Shown here: piece by piece, positions 1-10,300 of the stretch
How the letters are laid out: every line of letters begins with the position of its first letter
Position numbering within the stretch: the stretch's first letter is position 1
Assembly: GCA_900551415.1 (NCBI GenBank)
Contig: URWB01000001.1
Span: 1-57,664 of the forward strand
Direction of reading: 5' to 3'
DNA length: 57,664 nucleotides
Source: an uncultured Eubacteriales bacterium
Lineage (GTDB): Bacteria; Bacillota; Clostridia; Peptostreptococcales; Anaerovoracaceae
Notes under the pieces: generated by a model
Databases searched by the model: none
What the model was told of the DNA's origin: nothing
Seen by the model: only the letters and a program-made list of their open reading frames with translations
Translations under genes and position numbers: made by a program

Positions 1-660
1 CGGATGCAGTCCTGTTTCTAACTGCAGCTTCGCGGTACCCTCCATGCCGCAGGCTGCCAGTGTATAAGCCTGTGTTCTCGTTAGTCCATGCTTGACGCCG
101 CCGTCTCCAAGCGCTTCCAGCACCATCGACATGAAAGCCGGACCACAGCCTGACATGGCATTCGCGGCGCCCATCTGCGCAAACGGCAGCTTCATATAGA
201 GACCGAGTCCGCCAAGCAGATCCTCCAGCAACGCTTCTTCCTCTCCTGTCAGATTATTTTGATCCTCCACCAGCAATACGCCGCTGCAGATGGAAACCGG
301 CGTGTTGGGAACGATGTACTGATAACGCGTATCTGCCGGCAAGAGCGCCTTTGCCCGCTCATAATTCCATCCAAAAGCTACGCTGACAACAAGCTTACCG
401 GACAGCGCGCCGCCGAGCCTTCCTAAAACTCCCTCCAGTTGATACGGCTTGCATGCCATGATCACAATTTCAGCGTTTGCCGCCGCTTCCTCCGCGGAAG
501 CGCAAGGGTTGAATCCGATGCGCGCAGCATTGTCCCGCAATTTATCCTGACTCGGCGCGTAAGCGTAAAGCGCTTCGTCGCTGACCTTACCTGCGCGCAG
601 CAAGCCGACAGCCATTGCCTGCGCCATATTTCCCATCCCGATAAATCCGATTTTTTTCAT
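1..660 (-). CDS. proC: Pyrroline-5-carboxylate reductase, 3' part missing
   Basis: Reads from an ATG at 658-660 to the window edge, about 220 residues; the C-terminus lies outside. ProC reduces pyrroline-5-carboxylate to proline with NAD(P)H in the cytoplasm. The N-terminus starts MKKIGFIGMGNMAQAM, the Rossmann dinucleotide motif of the family. An ACKPYQL segment (usual ProC form V.AVKP), a VPNTP segment and a MSGCGPAF segment follow in the expected order, the last being the conserved dimer/substrate region. The family is usually about 265-270 residues, so roughly 50 are missing. A GGAAACGAAG stretch precedes the start on the coding strand. Proline production would link it to the ornithine cyclodeaminase-like gene at 22078, though the two are 21 kb apart. 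Identification is firm; the operon partners are not visible. Confidence 0.93.
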   Translation of the reverse strand, partial: MKKIGFIGMGNMAQAMAVGLLRAGKVSDEALYAYAPSQDKLRDNAARIGFNPCASAEEAAANAEIVIMACKPYQLEGVLGRLGGALSGKLVVSVAFGWNYERAKALLPADTRYQYIVPNTPVSICSGVLLVEDQNNLTGEEEALLEDLLGGLGLYMKLPFAQMGAANAMSGCGPAFMSMVLEALGDGGVKHGLTRTQAYTLAACGMEGTAKLQLETGLHP

Positions 661-691
661 CTTCGTTTCCTCCGTTCTTCGTTCTGATTCT

Positions 692-747
692 TATGTGAAC
701 TACCCATTGTCTAAAGCCAGTGGGATTGCGGTAGCCTTATTTCAAAT
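692..747 (-). repeat. 56-bp palindromic element, copy 1 (IS200/IS605 right-end-like)
   Basis: On the minus strand this segment matches 36187-36242 (plus strand) at 55 of 56 positions. It contains an imperfect hairpin, CCCACTG against CAATGGG around a CTTTAGA loop, followed by GTTCACATA. That layout (stem, CTTTAG loop, then TTCAC) is the familiar look of the right end of IS200/IS605-type elements. The last codons and the stop codon of exoA lie inside it. No transposase gene is next to it. Confidence 0.75.
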
Positions 748-1489
748 CCAGCTCCACCGGACAGTGGTCGGAGCCTGTCACCTCTGTATGGATTTTTGCG
801 TCCTCGAGTCTGTCCTTGAGTTCCTCCGAAACCAGGAAGTAGTCAATTCTCCATCCGGAGTTTCTTTCTCTGGCCTTGAAGCGATAGGACCACCACGAAT
901 ACACCTCCGTCAAATCCGGATAGAAATAGCGGAAGGTATCGATAAAGCCGCTTTTCAAAAGTGCCGTCATCTTGCCGCGCTCCTCATCCGTAAATCCGGC
1001 GTTTCGGCGGTTGCTCTTTGGATTTTTGAGGTCGATTTCCTCATGTGCAACATTCATATCGCCCGTCACGATGACCGGTTTGGTCTTGCGCAGTTCACAG
1101 AGATAATCCCGGAACGCGTCCTCCCAGGTCATGCGGTAATCCAGCCGCGCCAGTTCATTCTGCGAGTTCGGCGTATAGACATCGACCATATAAAAGTCCG
1201 TAAACTCCAGCGTGATCACGCGGCCTTCCTTATCGTGTTCCTCGATATCGATACCGTAACGCACGTCAATCGGCTCCTGCTTTGTAAAGATTGCAGTTCC
1301 GGAATAACCTTTTTTCTCGGCGTAGTTCCAGTACTGATGATAACCCGGCAGATCCATCTCGATCTGCCCCGCCTGCAGCTTGGTCTCCTGCAGGCAAAAA
1401 ATATCCGCGTCTGCTGCCTCGAAGAACTCCATGAAGTTCTTCCCCATGATTGCTCTCAGACCGTTGACATTCCATGAAATCAGTTTCAT
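737..1489 (-). CDS. exoA: Exodeoxyribonuclease III / AP endonuclease
   Basis: A 250-residue protein of the Xth/ExoA exonuclease-endonuclease-phosphatase family, which cleaves abasic DNA sites in base-excision repair. It begins MKLISWNVNGLRA, the conserved first strand with the metal-ligand Asn. LQETKLQ (catalytic Glu) lies near residue 35, GDMNVAHEEIDL (Asp and Asn) near residue 145, and RIDYFLVS plus GSDHCPV (catalytic Asp-His pair) close the fold. Length and motif order are normal. The coding strand carries GGAAAGGAAAAC upstream of the ATG. The stop codon and last residues are contributed by the 56-bp repeat at 692-747, whose second copy is in non-coding DNA. The gene faces the same way as proC, 77 bp away. 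Confidence 0.95.
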   Translation of the reverse strand: MKLISWNVNGLRAIMGKNFMEFFEAADADIFCLQETKLQAGQIEMDLPGYHQYWNYAEKKGYSGTAIFTKQEPIDVRYGIDIEEHDKEGRVITLEFTDFYMVDVYTPNSQNELARLDYRMTWEDAFRDYLCELRKTKPVIVTGDMNVAHEEIDLKNPKSNRRNAGFTDEERGKMTALLKSGFIDTFRYFYPDLTEVYSWWSYRFKARERNSGWRIDYFLVSEELKDRLEDAKIHTEVTGSDHCPVELDLK

Positions 1490-1570
1490 TTTTTGTTTTC
1501 CTTTCCTCTACGAATCCGCTTTCGCGGCGGCTTATGTGCCTGGATCTGTCTCTTGGCCGCGCTCGATTCG

Positions 1571-1972
1571 TTACCTTCTCGCAGTCTTTCGCGCCTCCTG
1601 ACCGGCTTGCGCCACGTCGCTGATCGTCGGCAGACCGCGCTCTTTCATCAATGCCTCGCCCCAATCGCTGAGGCTTTCGAGAATGGGCATCAGTCTGTCG
1701 CAAAGTGCGGTCGTGGAATATTCCACGCGAATCGGAACTTCCATATATTCCTTGCGGATGACCAGTCCCTCTTCCTCCAGCTCGCGCAGCGAACTTGCCA
1801 ATACGGTGTTAGATATCCCGTCCATTTTGCGGCGCAGCTCGTTGTAGCGCAACGTGCCGCGATTGTTCAGCGCGCAGATGATCTGCATCTTCCACTTCCC
1901 GCCGATGATCGACATCGCGTAGCTCAGCGGACATTTGTCCAAACAAGGACATTCGTAATGTGTCTCTAACAT
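1571..1972 (-). CDS. HxlR-family transcriptional regulator
   Basis: A 133-residue winged-helix DNA-binding protein. The N-terminal CPCLDKCPLSYAMSIIGGKW segment is the HxlR signature: a Cys near the start, then the I.GKW.. helix. A winged helix follows (LRYNELRRKMDGIS, then LASSLRELEEEGLV) and the typical VEYSTTALC strand. Members sense oxidants, aldehydes or other small molecules and usually control the adjacent gene. This one is divergent from a LysE-type exporter across a 256-bp gap, so control of that exporter is the natural inference. The start has AAAGGAA upstream. The effector cannot be read from the sequence. Confidence 0.88.
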   Translation of the reverse strand: MLETHYECPCLDKCPLSYAMSIIGGKWKMQIICALNNRGTLRYNELRRKMDGISNTVLASSLRELEEEGLVIRKEYMEVPIRVEYSTTALCDRLMPILESLSDWGEALMKERGLPTISDVAQAGQEARKTARR

Positions 1973-2114
1973 GGCGTTTCCTTTCTTATCGCCTATTTGC
2001 GATATTTACTTTTCAAGGGCTGCTTCTAAAAATCTTTCTGCATCAAATCGTATTTTTGCGATTCTGCAGCAAGCAAGTCAGTTTTTCCTTGCCTGCTCAG
2101 GTTTTTTTGCGTGC

Positions 2115-2143
2115 TTGCAATTTGTTTCGCTTGCTACTATAAT
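2115..2143 (+). promoter_or_regulatory. Promoter for the LysE-type exporter
   Basis: TTGCAA at 2115-2120 and TATAAT at 2138-2143 with a 17-bp spacer. The -10 region is part of the palindrome TATAATTATA (2138-2147), which could be an operator for the divergent HxlR protein. The leader to the ATG at 2229 is about 80 bases. Confidence 0.6.
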
Positions 2144-2228
2144 TATACCAAGTAAGAAAAAAAGAGCAAGTTTATTTTGGGAACATTTTTCACGTTCCGG
2201 ACAAAACTTGCAGAACGGAGCAAAATTT

Positions 2229-2855
2229 ATGGAAATCTATTTACAGGGCCTGACGATGGGACTGGCTTATGTCGCGCCCATCGGTCTGCAAAACCTCTTT
2301 GTCATCAACACCGCCTTGACACAGCGCAAGAGCCGCGTTTACGCGACCGCGCTGATCGTCATTTTTTTTGATGTGACGCTGGGACTTGCATGCTTCTTTG
2401 GCATCGGCGCAATTATGAGCGCTTCTCCGATTCTGGAAATGATCATCCTCGGCATCGGTTCGCTAATCGTCATCTGGATTGGACAGGGGCTCGTCCGCGC
2501 GCATGATACCATGGATACCAGCACCAAGGTAGATATTCCGATTGTCAAGGTCATTACGACCGCCTGCGTCGTGACCTGGTTTAACCCACAGGCGCTGATC
2601 GATGGCTCCATGATGCTCGGCGCGTTCAAGGCGACCCTGCCCGCAGGCACAGACTTCTTCTTCGTCGGCGGCTTCGCAAGCGCATCGGTCCTGTGGTTTT
2701 TAGGTATCTCTACAATTATTTCCTTGTTCAGCACCAAATTCACAGATAAGACTCTGCGCGTCATCAATGTTATCTGCGGCTGTGTCATCATCTTCTATGG
2801 CCTGAAGCTCGCGTGGAGCTTCATTCAGCTTGTGATGCCGTATTTCGGCGCTTAG
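2229..2855 (+). CDS. LysE/ArgO-family amino-acid exporter
   Basis: A 208-residue integral membrane protein with six hydrophobic segments. It starts MEIYLQGLTMGLAYVAPIGLQ; the GxxxxxxPIGxQN pattern is typical of LysE/RhtB exporters. A VVTWFNPQALID segment near residue 120 matches the conserved central W.NP..., another family hallmark. Members export lysine, arginine or other amino acids across the cytoplasmic membrane. The start at 2229 is preferred over in-frame starts back to 1971 because the protein aligns from this Met, an ACGGAGC ribosome binding site precedes it, and the promoter at 2115 lies upstream. The divergent HxlR regulator probably controls it. The exact substrate is unknown. Confidence 0.85.
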   Translation: MEIYLQGLTMGLAYVAPIGLQNLFVINTALTQRKSRVYATALIVIFFDVTLGLACFFGIGAIMSASPILEMIILGIGSLIVIWIGQGLVRAHDTMDTSTKVDIPIVKVITTACVVTWFNPQALIDGSMMLGAFKATLPAGTDFFFVGGFASASVLWFLGISTIISLFSTKFTDKTLRVINVICGCVIIFYGLKLAWSFIQLVMPYFGA

Positions 2856-3073
2856 CACCGCGCCGCGCGGCAAATCGGTGTGCGGAGTGCTGCGGTGTGC
2901 GAAGTGCTGCGGTGTGCGGTACTGCCTTTGCGCTTGCCGCAGTATCGTGCGGCTTTGCCAAGGGGGGTACTGCGGCAAGTGTCCGCGGTAAGGGAACTTT
3001 GCTGCCACACCACGCGGCGAGGGGTACTGCGGCAGCTAAAACAAAAATATTTTCATTTTCCCGAATAAAGTTC

Positions 3074-3102
3074 TTGAAAAAGTCTGCAATTAGTGCTACA
3101 AT
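3074..3102 (+). promoter_or_regulatory. Promoter for tRNA-Pro
   Basis: TTGAAA at 3074-3079 and TACAAT at 3097-3102 with a 17-bp spacer, ending 41 bases before the tRNA. The preceding stretch 2856-3073 has no gene; it is rich in TGCGGTGTGCG-like words with no clear function. Confidence 0.6.
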
Positions 3103-3143
3103 ATACAAGTCGGCAATCGAAACACAAATTTGATTGCAGACGC

Positions 3144-3220
3144 CGGGATGTGGCTCAGCTTGGTAGAGCGTTGCGTTCGGGACGCAAAGGCCGCTGGTTC
3201 GAATCCAGTCATCCCGACCA
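3144..3220 (+). tRNA. tRNA-Pro (anticodon CGG)
   Basis: A full cloverleaf can be folded. The acceptor stem CGGGATG (3144-3150) pairs with CATCCCG. The D arm holds GGCTCAGCTTGGTAGAGC. The anticodon stem TTGCG/CGCAA (3171-3175/3183-3187) has loop TTCGGGA with anticodon CGG at 3178-3180. The T arm contains GGTTCGAATCC. CCA is encoded at 3218-3220. It has its own promoter and an immediate terminator, so it is a single-gene transcription unit. Confidence 0.96.
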
Positions 3221-3225
3221 GAATG

Positions 3226-3261
3226 AAACCCTTGGAATTACAGCAGTTCCAAGGGTTTTTG
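3226..3261 (+). terminator. Intrinsic terminator of tRNA-Pro
   Basis: Perfect 12-bp arms, AAACCCTTGGAA (3226-3237) and TTCCAAGGGTTT (3247-3258), with a 9-nt loop and a T run at 3256-3260. Confidence 0.93.
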
Positions 3262-3278
3262 TTATGTAGAGTATATTG

Positions 3279-3348
3279 CCAAGCGATATCCCCAAAATCA
3301 CGACATAAGCGCCTTGCGGAGCGCCTGCCATGAATGGCAGGCATGTGC
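3279..3348 (+). repeat. Three-hairpin dispersed repeat, copy A (short)
   Basis: Contains AATCACGACATAAGCGCC at 3296-3313, the core shared by copies B, C and D. A perfect hairpin follows: GCCTGCCAT (3323-3331) with ATGGCAGGC (3334-3342). The first hairpin is degraded and the third absent. The rest of 3349-3537 shows no gene; 3538 onward is the rpoB promoter. Confidence 0.6.
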
Positions 3349-3537
3349 CTAAATGCTGCGGCGTAATCCCATGAAAAACGCGCAGCTGACTATATAATAA
3401 GGAAAGCAATGACAACAAGCTGAGGCCGAGGTACGAAGATGTAACATCTTTCGCGGGTTTTTGGCTTGTTTTTGTATGCGTGCGCAGGAGGGCGCGCAAA
3501 AAAATATGGCGATTCGGAAGAAATCGGAAATTAGGGC

Positions 3538-3566
3538 TTGCATATTTGACAAATCTGTTATATAAT
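3538..3566 (+). promoter_or_regulatory. rpoBC promoter
   Basis: TTGCAT at 3538-3543 and TATAAT at 3561-3566 with a 17-bp spacer, 51 bases ahead of the rpoB start. rpoB is not preceded by rplJL here, so the unit needs its own promoter. Confidence 0.65.
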
Positions 3567-3617
3567 ATTAGACTGCCACACAAAGTAATCTGTTTAAGAA
3601 TTTAAGGAGTGATGAAG

Positions 3618-6600
3618 ATGCCAAAACCTATACAAGTAGGTCGAAAAGAGCGAATGACATTTGCGAAAATCAATGAAGTGTGCGAAATGCCAAACTTGAT
3701 CGAAATCCAGACGGACTCATACAACTGGTTCATCAAAGAGGGGCTTCGGGAAGTCTTTGAAGACAGCTCCCCGATTAAGGACTACGCGGACAATTTGATT
3801 TTGGAATTCATCGACTATTCCCTTACCGATGCTCCGAAATATGAGCAGGAAGAGTGTAAGGAAAGAGACGTAACCTACGCTGCTCCGCTTAAAGTAAAAG
3901 TCAGACTGATCAATAAGGAAACAGGCGAAGTCAAGGAACAGGAAGTTTTCATGGGAGATTTCCCGCTGATGACCGAAAAAGGAACGTTCATTTACAACGG
4001 CGCCGAAAGAGTCGTTGTTACGCAGCTGGTACGTTCCCCGGGACCTTACTACGATGTGACTACCGATAAGTCGAACAATAAACTGTTTTCCACCACCATC
4101 ATCCCGAACCGCGGCGCGTGGCTGGAATATGAAACAGATTCCAATGAGATTATTTCCGTCAGAGTGGACCGTACCCGTAAGCAGCCGGTAACGACGCTTC
4201 TCAGAGCGCTCGGCTTCGGCAGCGACCAGGAGATTATCGACATCTTCGGTGAGGACCCGAGACTGATGAAGACGCTGGAGAAGGATTCCGCGGCCAACTA
4301 CGAGGAAGGCCTGAAGGAAATCTACAAGAAGCTGCGTCCTGCAGAGCCGCCGACTGTCGAGAGTGCCAAAGCGCTTTTGAACTCGCTCTTCTTCGACGCC
4401 AAGCGTTATGATCTGGCGAAGGTCGGAAGATATAAATATAATAAGAAGTTAGGGTTATCCAACAGAATTGCGGGCGCTGTGGCAGCAGAAGACGTCATCC
4501 ATCCGGAAACAGGAGAAATCCTCGCGGAAAAGGGACAGCATATCGATAGAAATCTGGCATTTGAAATCGAGAATGCCGGTGTAGAATATATTTACGTATA
4601 CAGCACGGATAAGGAAAAGGAAGGGCAGGTAACCAAGGTTATCGGCAATCGCTTTGTCGATCTGCAGCAATACGTCAATTTTGACGTGTCGGAACTGAAG
4701 GTCGCGGACAAGGTCTTTTATCCGGTTCTCAAGGAAATCCTCGCGGAGGCAGCCTCTGAGGACGAATTAAAAGAAAAACTTACGGCGAGAAAGAACGACC
4801 TTTCTCCGAAACACATTATCATAGAAGATATCATCGCTTCCATCAGCTATATTCTCAACTTGAATTACGGCATCGGAACCGTAGACGATATCGACCATCT
4901 GGGCAACCGCAGACTGAGAACAGTCGGAGAACTTCTCCAAAACCAGTTCCGTATCGGTCTCGCCAGAATGGAACGTGTCGTCAAGGAAAGAATGACCACG
5001 CAGGATATCGAGGTGACCACACCGCAGGCGCTGATGAACATCAGACCGGTAACCGCGGCAATCAAGGAATTCTTCGGAAGCTCACAGCTTTCGCAGTTCA
5101 TGGACCAGAACAATCCGCTGGCCGAGCTGACGCACAAGAGAAGACTTTCGGCGCTCGGACCGGGCGGACTTTCGAGAGAAAGAGCCGGCTTCGAGGTGCG
5201 TGACGTGCACCATTCCCACTACGGCAGAATGTGTCCGATCGAGACGCCGGAAGGTCCGAACATCGGTCTGATCGGCTCGCTGACCACTTATGGCGTCATC
5301 AACCAGTACGGCTTCATCGAAACGCCATACAGAGTGGTAGATAAAGAAACACACAGAGTCACCGACGAGATTCACTATCTGACGGCAGACGAAGAAGAAA
5401 TGATGGTCGTCGCGCAAGCGAACGAACCACTGACCGAAGACGGACACTTTGTCAACGCGAAGGTCGCGTCCAGAGGCGAACATGGAGAAATCGCACTGAT
5501 GCCGAGAGAAAAAATCGACTATATGGACGTTTCTCCGAAGCAGGTAGTATCAGTTGCGACCGCGATGATCCCGTTCCTTGAAAACGACGACGCGAACCGC
5601 GCACTGATGGGCTCCAACATGCAGCGTCAGGCTGTACCGCTGTTGGTAACGGAGGCGCCGATCGTCGGTACCGGTATGGAATACAAGGCTGCGCGTGACT
5701 CCGGCGTCGTGATTCTGGCGAAGCATGCCGGAACCATTGAATTCGTGGACGCGGACACCATCGTGATTCGCAGAGATGACAACAACGGCAAAGATTCCTA
5801 TCACCTGCTCAAGTTCAAACGCTCCAATCAGGGTACCTGCATCAACCAGCGCCCGATCGTCGCGCACGGCGAGCACGTGGAGGCCGGCGAAGTCATCGCT
5901 GACGGACCTTCCACGGATCTCGGCGAAATCGCGCTCGGCAAGAACCTGCTGATCGGCTTCATGACCTGGGAAGGTTACAACTACGAGGACGCGATCATCT
6001 TAAACGAAAGACTTTTGATGGACGATGTGCTGACATCGCTCCACATTGAGGAATATGAATCCGAAGCACGTGACACCAAGCTCGGACCGGAAGAGATTAC
6101 CCGCGACATCCCGAACGTCGGCGATGACGCGCTCAAGGATCTGGACGAGGAAGGTATCATCCGCATCGGTGCGGAAGTCAACTCCTCCGATATTCTGGTC
6201 GGCAAGGTAACGCCAAAGGGCGAAACCGAGTTGACCGCGGAAGAAAGACTGCTGCGCGCCATCTTCGGAGAAAAGGCAAGAGAAGTCAGAGATACCTCTC
6301 TGCGTGTGCCGCATGGAGAAACCGGTATCGTGGTAGACGTCAAGGTCTTTTGCAGAGAAAACGGCGATGAGCTGCCGCCGGGCGTCAACAAACTGGTACG
6401 CTGCTATATCGCGACCAAGAGAAAGATCAACGTCGGCGATAAGATGGCGGGACGCCACGGAAACAAGGGTGTTATCTCCCGCATTTTGCCGGAAGAGGAT
6501 ATGCCGTTCATGGAAAACGGACAGCCGCTGCAGGTTATGCTGAACCCGCTGGGCGTACCGTCTCGTATGAACGTCGGTCAGGTACTGGAGGTACATCTGG

Positions 6601-7325
6601 GTTTGGCCGCTAAGAAGAAAGGCTGGTATATCTCCACACCGGTATTCGACGGCGCGAACGAAAAAGATATCATGTCCCTGCTGGAAGAATGCGGCTATCC
6701 GGAGACCGGCAAGCTCAGACTCAGAGACGGCAGAACCGGTGAGTATTTTGACAACCCTGTCACCGTTGGCTACATGTATATGCTGAAGCTCCACCATCTG
6801 GTAGACGATAAGATTCACGCGAGAAGTACGGGTCCGTACTCTCTGGTTACACAGCAGCCGCTGGGCGGTAAAGCGCAGTTCGGCGGACAGCGTTTCGGTG
6901 AAATGGAGGTTTGGGCGCTCGAAGCCTACGGCGCGGCGTATACTCTGCAGGAGATCCTGACCGTCAAGTCCGACGACATCGTGGGACGTGTCAAGACCTA
7001 CGAGGCAATCGTCAAGGGTGAAAATATTCCGAAGCCGGGCATTCCGGAATCCTTCAAGGTATTGATTAAAGAAATGCAGGCACTCGGCCTGGACGTTAAG
7101 GTATTGTCCGAAAATGACGAAGAAATCGAAATCAAGGAGTCTTCCGAATACGACGATGATCTGCCGAATCTCGAAGCCATCATGGACTTAGAGACCGAAA
7201 TGGGCAGTGAGGAAGAAGTTCTGAACGCGGGCTTCAGCGAAGAACTCGCGGATGACGACGAACCGAGCGAAGACGATCTGCAGGAAGCGGAGGACTTCGC
7301 ATTCGACAATTTCAGAAACGAGTAA
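3618..7325 (+). CDS. rpoB: RNA polymerase beta subunit
   Basis: A 1235-residue catalytic subunit of RNA polymerase. The ATG at 3618 lies 8 bases after AAGGAG; the upstream in-frame ATG at 3612 is too close to that site. The rifampicin-binding region (about residues 490-550) reads SQLSQFMDQNNPLAELTHKR then LSALGPGGL, with no known resistance substitution visible, so the enzyme is predicted rifampicin-sensitive. Further conserved parts are RMCPIETPEGPNIGL, the GYNYEDAI block, KMAGRHGNKGV and a GGKAQFGGQRFGEMEVWALE block near the C-terminus. The protein ends in an acidic tail, as in many Clostridia. rpoC follows after 21 bases, so the two genes are one operon. The gene lacks the usual rplKAJL neighbours upstream. 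Confidence 0.98.
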   Translation: MPKPIQVGRKERMTFAKINEVCEMPNLIEIQTDSYNWFIKEGLREVFEDSSPIKDYADNLILEFIDYSLTDAPKYEQEECKERDVTYAAPLKVKVRLINKETGEVKEQEVFMGDFPLMTEKGTFIYNGAERVVVTQLVRSPGPYYDVTTDKSNNKLFSTTIIPNRGAWLEYETDSNEIISVRVDRTRKQPVTTLLRALGFGSDQEIIDIFGEDPRLMKTLEKDSAANYEEGLKEIYKKLRPAEPPTVESAKALLNSLFFDAKRYDLAKVGRYKYNKKLGLSNRIAGAVAAEDVIHPETGEILAEKGQHIDRNLAFEIENAGVEYIYVYSTDKEKEGQVTKVIGNRFVDLQQYVNFDVSELKVADKVFYPVLKEILAEAASEDELKEKLTARKNDLSPKHIIIEDIIASISYILNLNYGIGTVDDIDHLGNRRLRTVGELLQNQFRIGLARMERVVKERMTTQDIEVTTPQALMNIRPVTAAIKEFFGSSQLSQFMDQNNPLAELTHKRRLSALGPGGLSRERAGFEVRDVHHSHYGRMCPIETPEGPNIGLIGSLTTYGVINQYGFIETPYRVVDKETHRVTDEIHYLTADEEEMMVVAQANEPLTEDGHFVNAKVASRGEHGEIALMPREKIDYMDVSPKQVVSVATAMIPFLENDDANRALMGSNMQRQAVPLLVTEAPIVGTGMEYKAARDSGVVILAKHAGTIEFVDADTIVIRRDDNNGKDSYHLLKFKRSNQGTCINQRPIVAHGEHVEAGEVIADGPSTDLGEIALGKNLLIGFMTWEGYNYEDAIILNERLLMDDVLTSLHIEEYESEARDTKLGPEEITRDIPNVGDDALKDLDEEGIIRIGAEVNSSDILVGKVTPKGETELTAEERLLRAIFGEKAREVRDTSLRVPHGETGIVVDVKVFCRENGDELPPGVNKLVRCYIATKRKINVGDKMAGRHGNKGVISRILPEEDMPFMENGQPLQVMLNPLGVPSRMNVGQVLEVHLGLAAKKKGWYISTPVFDGANEKDIMSLLEECGYPETGKLRLRDGRTGEYFDNPVTVGYMYMLKLHHLVDDKIHARSTGPYSLVTQQPLGGKAQFGGQRFGEMEVWALEAYGAAYTLQEILTVKSDDIVGRVKTYEAIVKGENIPKPGIPESFKVLIKEMQALGLDVKVLSENDEEIEIKESSEYDDDLPNLEAIMDLETEMGSEEEVLNAGFSEELADDDEPSEDDLQEAEDFAFDNFRNE

Positions 7326-7346
7326 TACAGAAAGGGGAGGGGCTCC

Positions 7347-10300
7347 TTGAACAATAACGTAAATCAAGATTATGAATTAAATAATTTCGAATCGATGAAA
7401 ATCAGTCTGGCATCTCCGGAAAAGATTCTGGAATGGTCTCATGGTGAAGTAACCAAGCCGGAAACCATCAACTACAGAACGCTCAAGCCTGAAAAGGACG
7501 GCCTGTTCTGCGAAAGGATCTTCGGACCGATGAAGGACTGGGAGTGCCACTGCGGGAAGTACAAGAGAATCCGCTACAAGGGGATTGTCTGCGACCGCTG
7601 CGGCGTAGAGGTCACCAAGGCGAAGGTCAGAAGAGAAAGAATGGGACACATCAAGCTGGCTGCTCCGGTTTCTCATATCTGGTACTTTAAGGGTATTCCG
7701 TCGAGAATGGGGCTTTGCCTTGATGTCACACCGAGAAATCTCGAAAAGGTGCTGTATTTCGCCTCCTATATCGTCATTGAGCCGGGCGACACCGGCTTGG
7801 GCTATAAGGAGATTCTCAGCGAGCAGCAGTACCGCGAAGCGAAAGAGCAGTACGGTGACAGATTTGAAGCCGGCATGGGTGCGGAATCCATCAAAAAGTT
7901 GCTGGCGGCAATTGACCTGGATGAGCTTTCCGCTGATTTAAGAAAAAAATTAAAGGACGCTTCCGGGCAGAAGAAGATTCGTATTGTCAGAAGACTGGAG
8001 GTTATCGAAGCGCTCAGACTTTCCGGCAACCGGCCGGAATGGATGATCATGGATGTGATCCCGGTGATTCCGCCGGATATCCGTCCGATGGTACAGCTGG
8101 ATGGCGGCAGATTCGCGACCTCCGACCTCAATGACCTGTACAGACGTGTCATCAACAGAAACAACCGTCTGAACAGACTGCTCGAACTGGGCGCGCCGGA
8201 CATCATTGTCAGAAACGAAAAGAGAATGCTGCAGGAAGCGGTGGACTCTTTGATCGATAACGGCAGACGCGGCAGAGCAGTCACAGGACCGGGCGCGAGA
8301 CCACTCAAGTCCCTGTCCGATATGCTCAAGGGCAAGCAGGGACGTTTCAGACAGAACCTGCTGGGTAAACGTGTTGACTATTCCGGACGTTCGGTTATCG
8401 TCGTCGGACCGGAACTGAAATTCTATCAGTGCGGTCTGCCGAAGAAGATGGCGCTGGAACTCTTCAAGCCTTTCATCATGAAGGAACTGGTAGAGCAGGG
8501 CTACGCGCATAACATCAAGAGCGCCAAGAGAATGGTCGAGAAGGTCAGACCGGAAGTGTGGGATGTGCTGGAAGGCGTCATCAAAGAGCATCCGGTTATG
8601 CTTAACCGTGCGCCGACCCTGCACAGACTGGGTATTCAAGCGTTTGAACCGGTGCTTGTAGAGGGTAAGGCAATCAAGCTGCACCCGCTGGCTTGTACGG
8701 CCTTCAACGCTGACTTCGACGGTGACCAGATGGCGGTACACGTACCGCTGTCCGTAGAAGCACAGGCAGAAGCAAGATTCCTGATGCTCTCCGTCAACAA
8801 CATTCTGGCGCCGAAGGACGGATCTCCGATCACGACCCCGACGCAGGATATGATCCTTGGCAGCTACTATCTGACGCACCCGGGCGTAGAAGAAAGAAAT
8901 ACCTACGCGGAAAAGGGCGACGGCAAGGTATTTACAGACCTCGACGAAATGCTGATGGCTTACCAGAACGGTACGGTCGGCATCCATGCGAAGGTCAAGG
9001 TGAGAATGTTCCTCGACGGAGATGAAAGAGGCAGACTGGTCGAATCCACCGTCGGCAGATTCATCTTCAACCAGGGCATTCCGCAGGATCTGGGCTTCGT
9101 GGACAGAGCAGCAGACCCGTATTCGCTGGAGGTTGATTTCCTCTGCGACAAGAAGAAGCTGGGTCTGATCATCGACAAATGTTACAGAGTACACGGCAAC
9201 ACCGGCACAGTCATTATGCTGGACTACATCAAGTCCATGGGCTATAAGTATTCTACCAAGGCCGCTGTGACCATCAGTGTCAGCGACATGGAGATTCCTG
9301 CCGAGAAGGAAGCGATCATCTCTGCCGCTGAAGCCGAAGTAGATAAATACGAAAAGGCGTTCCGCATGGGTCTGATGTCCGCGCAGGAACGTTATGAGGC
9401 GATCATCAAGATCTGGTCCAAGGCGACAGACGATGTTGCGGACGCGCTAATGGCGTCTTTGGGAACCTTGAATAACCTGTTCATCATGGCGAACTCCGGT
9501 GCCCGTGGTTCCAAGAACCAGATTAAGCAGGTCGGCGGTATGCGTGGTCTGATGGCCAATGCGACCGGTAAGACCGTAGAAATCCCGATTAAGTCCAACT
9601 TCCGTGAGGGACTGTCCATTTTGGAATACTTCATTTCTTCCAACGGCGCGCGTAAAGGTCTGGCCGATACCGCGCTGCGTACAGCCGACTCCGGTTATCT
9701 GACCAGACGTCTGGTAGACGTATCGCACAACGTGATCGTCAGAGAGTTCGACTGCGGTACGGATGAAGGGGTTGAGGTCAGAGCCTTCACCGACGGCAAG
9801 GAAGTCATCGAGCCGTTGAAACAGCGTATTGTCGGCAGAGTCGCGCTCAATGACATCGTGGATCCGATCAGTGGAGAAGTCATTGTAGAACAGAACGAGG
9901 AGATCCTCGAACCGGCGGCAGAGCGCATCGAAGCCTGCGGCATCGAAAGCGTCGCCATCCGTTCGGTCATGACCTGCCATTCCAGAACCGGCATCTGCGC
10001 GAAGTGCTACGGCCGCAATCTGGCGACCGGTGAAGAAGTCAACATCGGCGAAGCAGTCGGTATCACCGCGGCGCAGTCCATCGGTGAACCGGGTACACAG
10101 CTGACGATGAGAACCTTCCACACAGGCGGTGTAGCCGGCGGTGACATCACCCAGGGTCTTCCGAGAGTCGAGGAACTGTTCGAGGCGCGTAAGCCAAAGG
10201 GTCTTGCGGAGATCTGTGAGGCGGACGGAACGGTCATTTCGATTGAAGCGAGAAAAGATAATAAGACAGAGGTTCGCGTACGCGGCGAGGAAGAGGACAG

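Noticed and set aside
2856..3073. Coding or structured RNA in the GC-rich TGCGGTGTGCG repeats
   Set aside because: Low-complexity words only; no start signal, no stable conserved fold and no recognisable protein.
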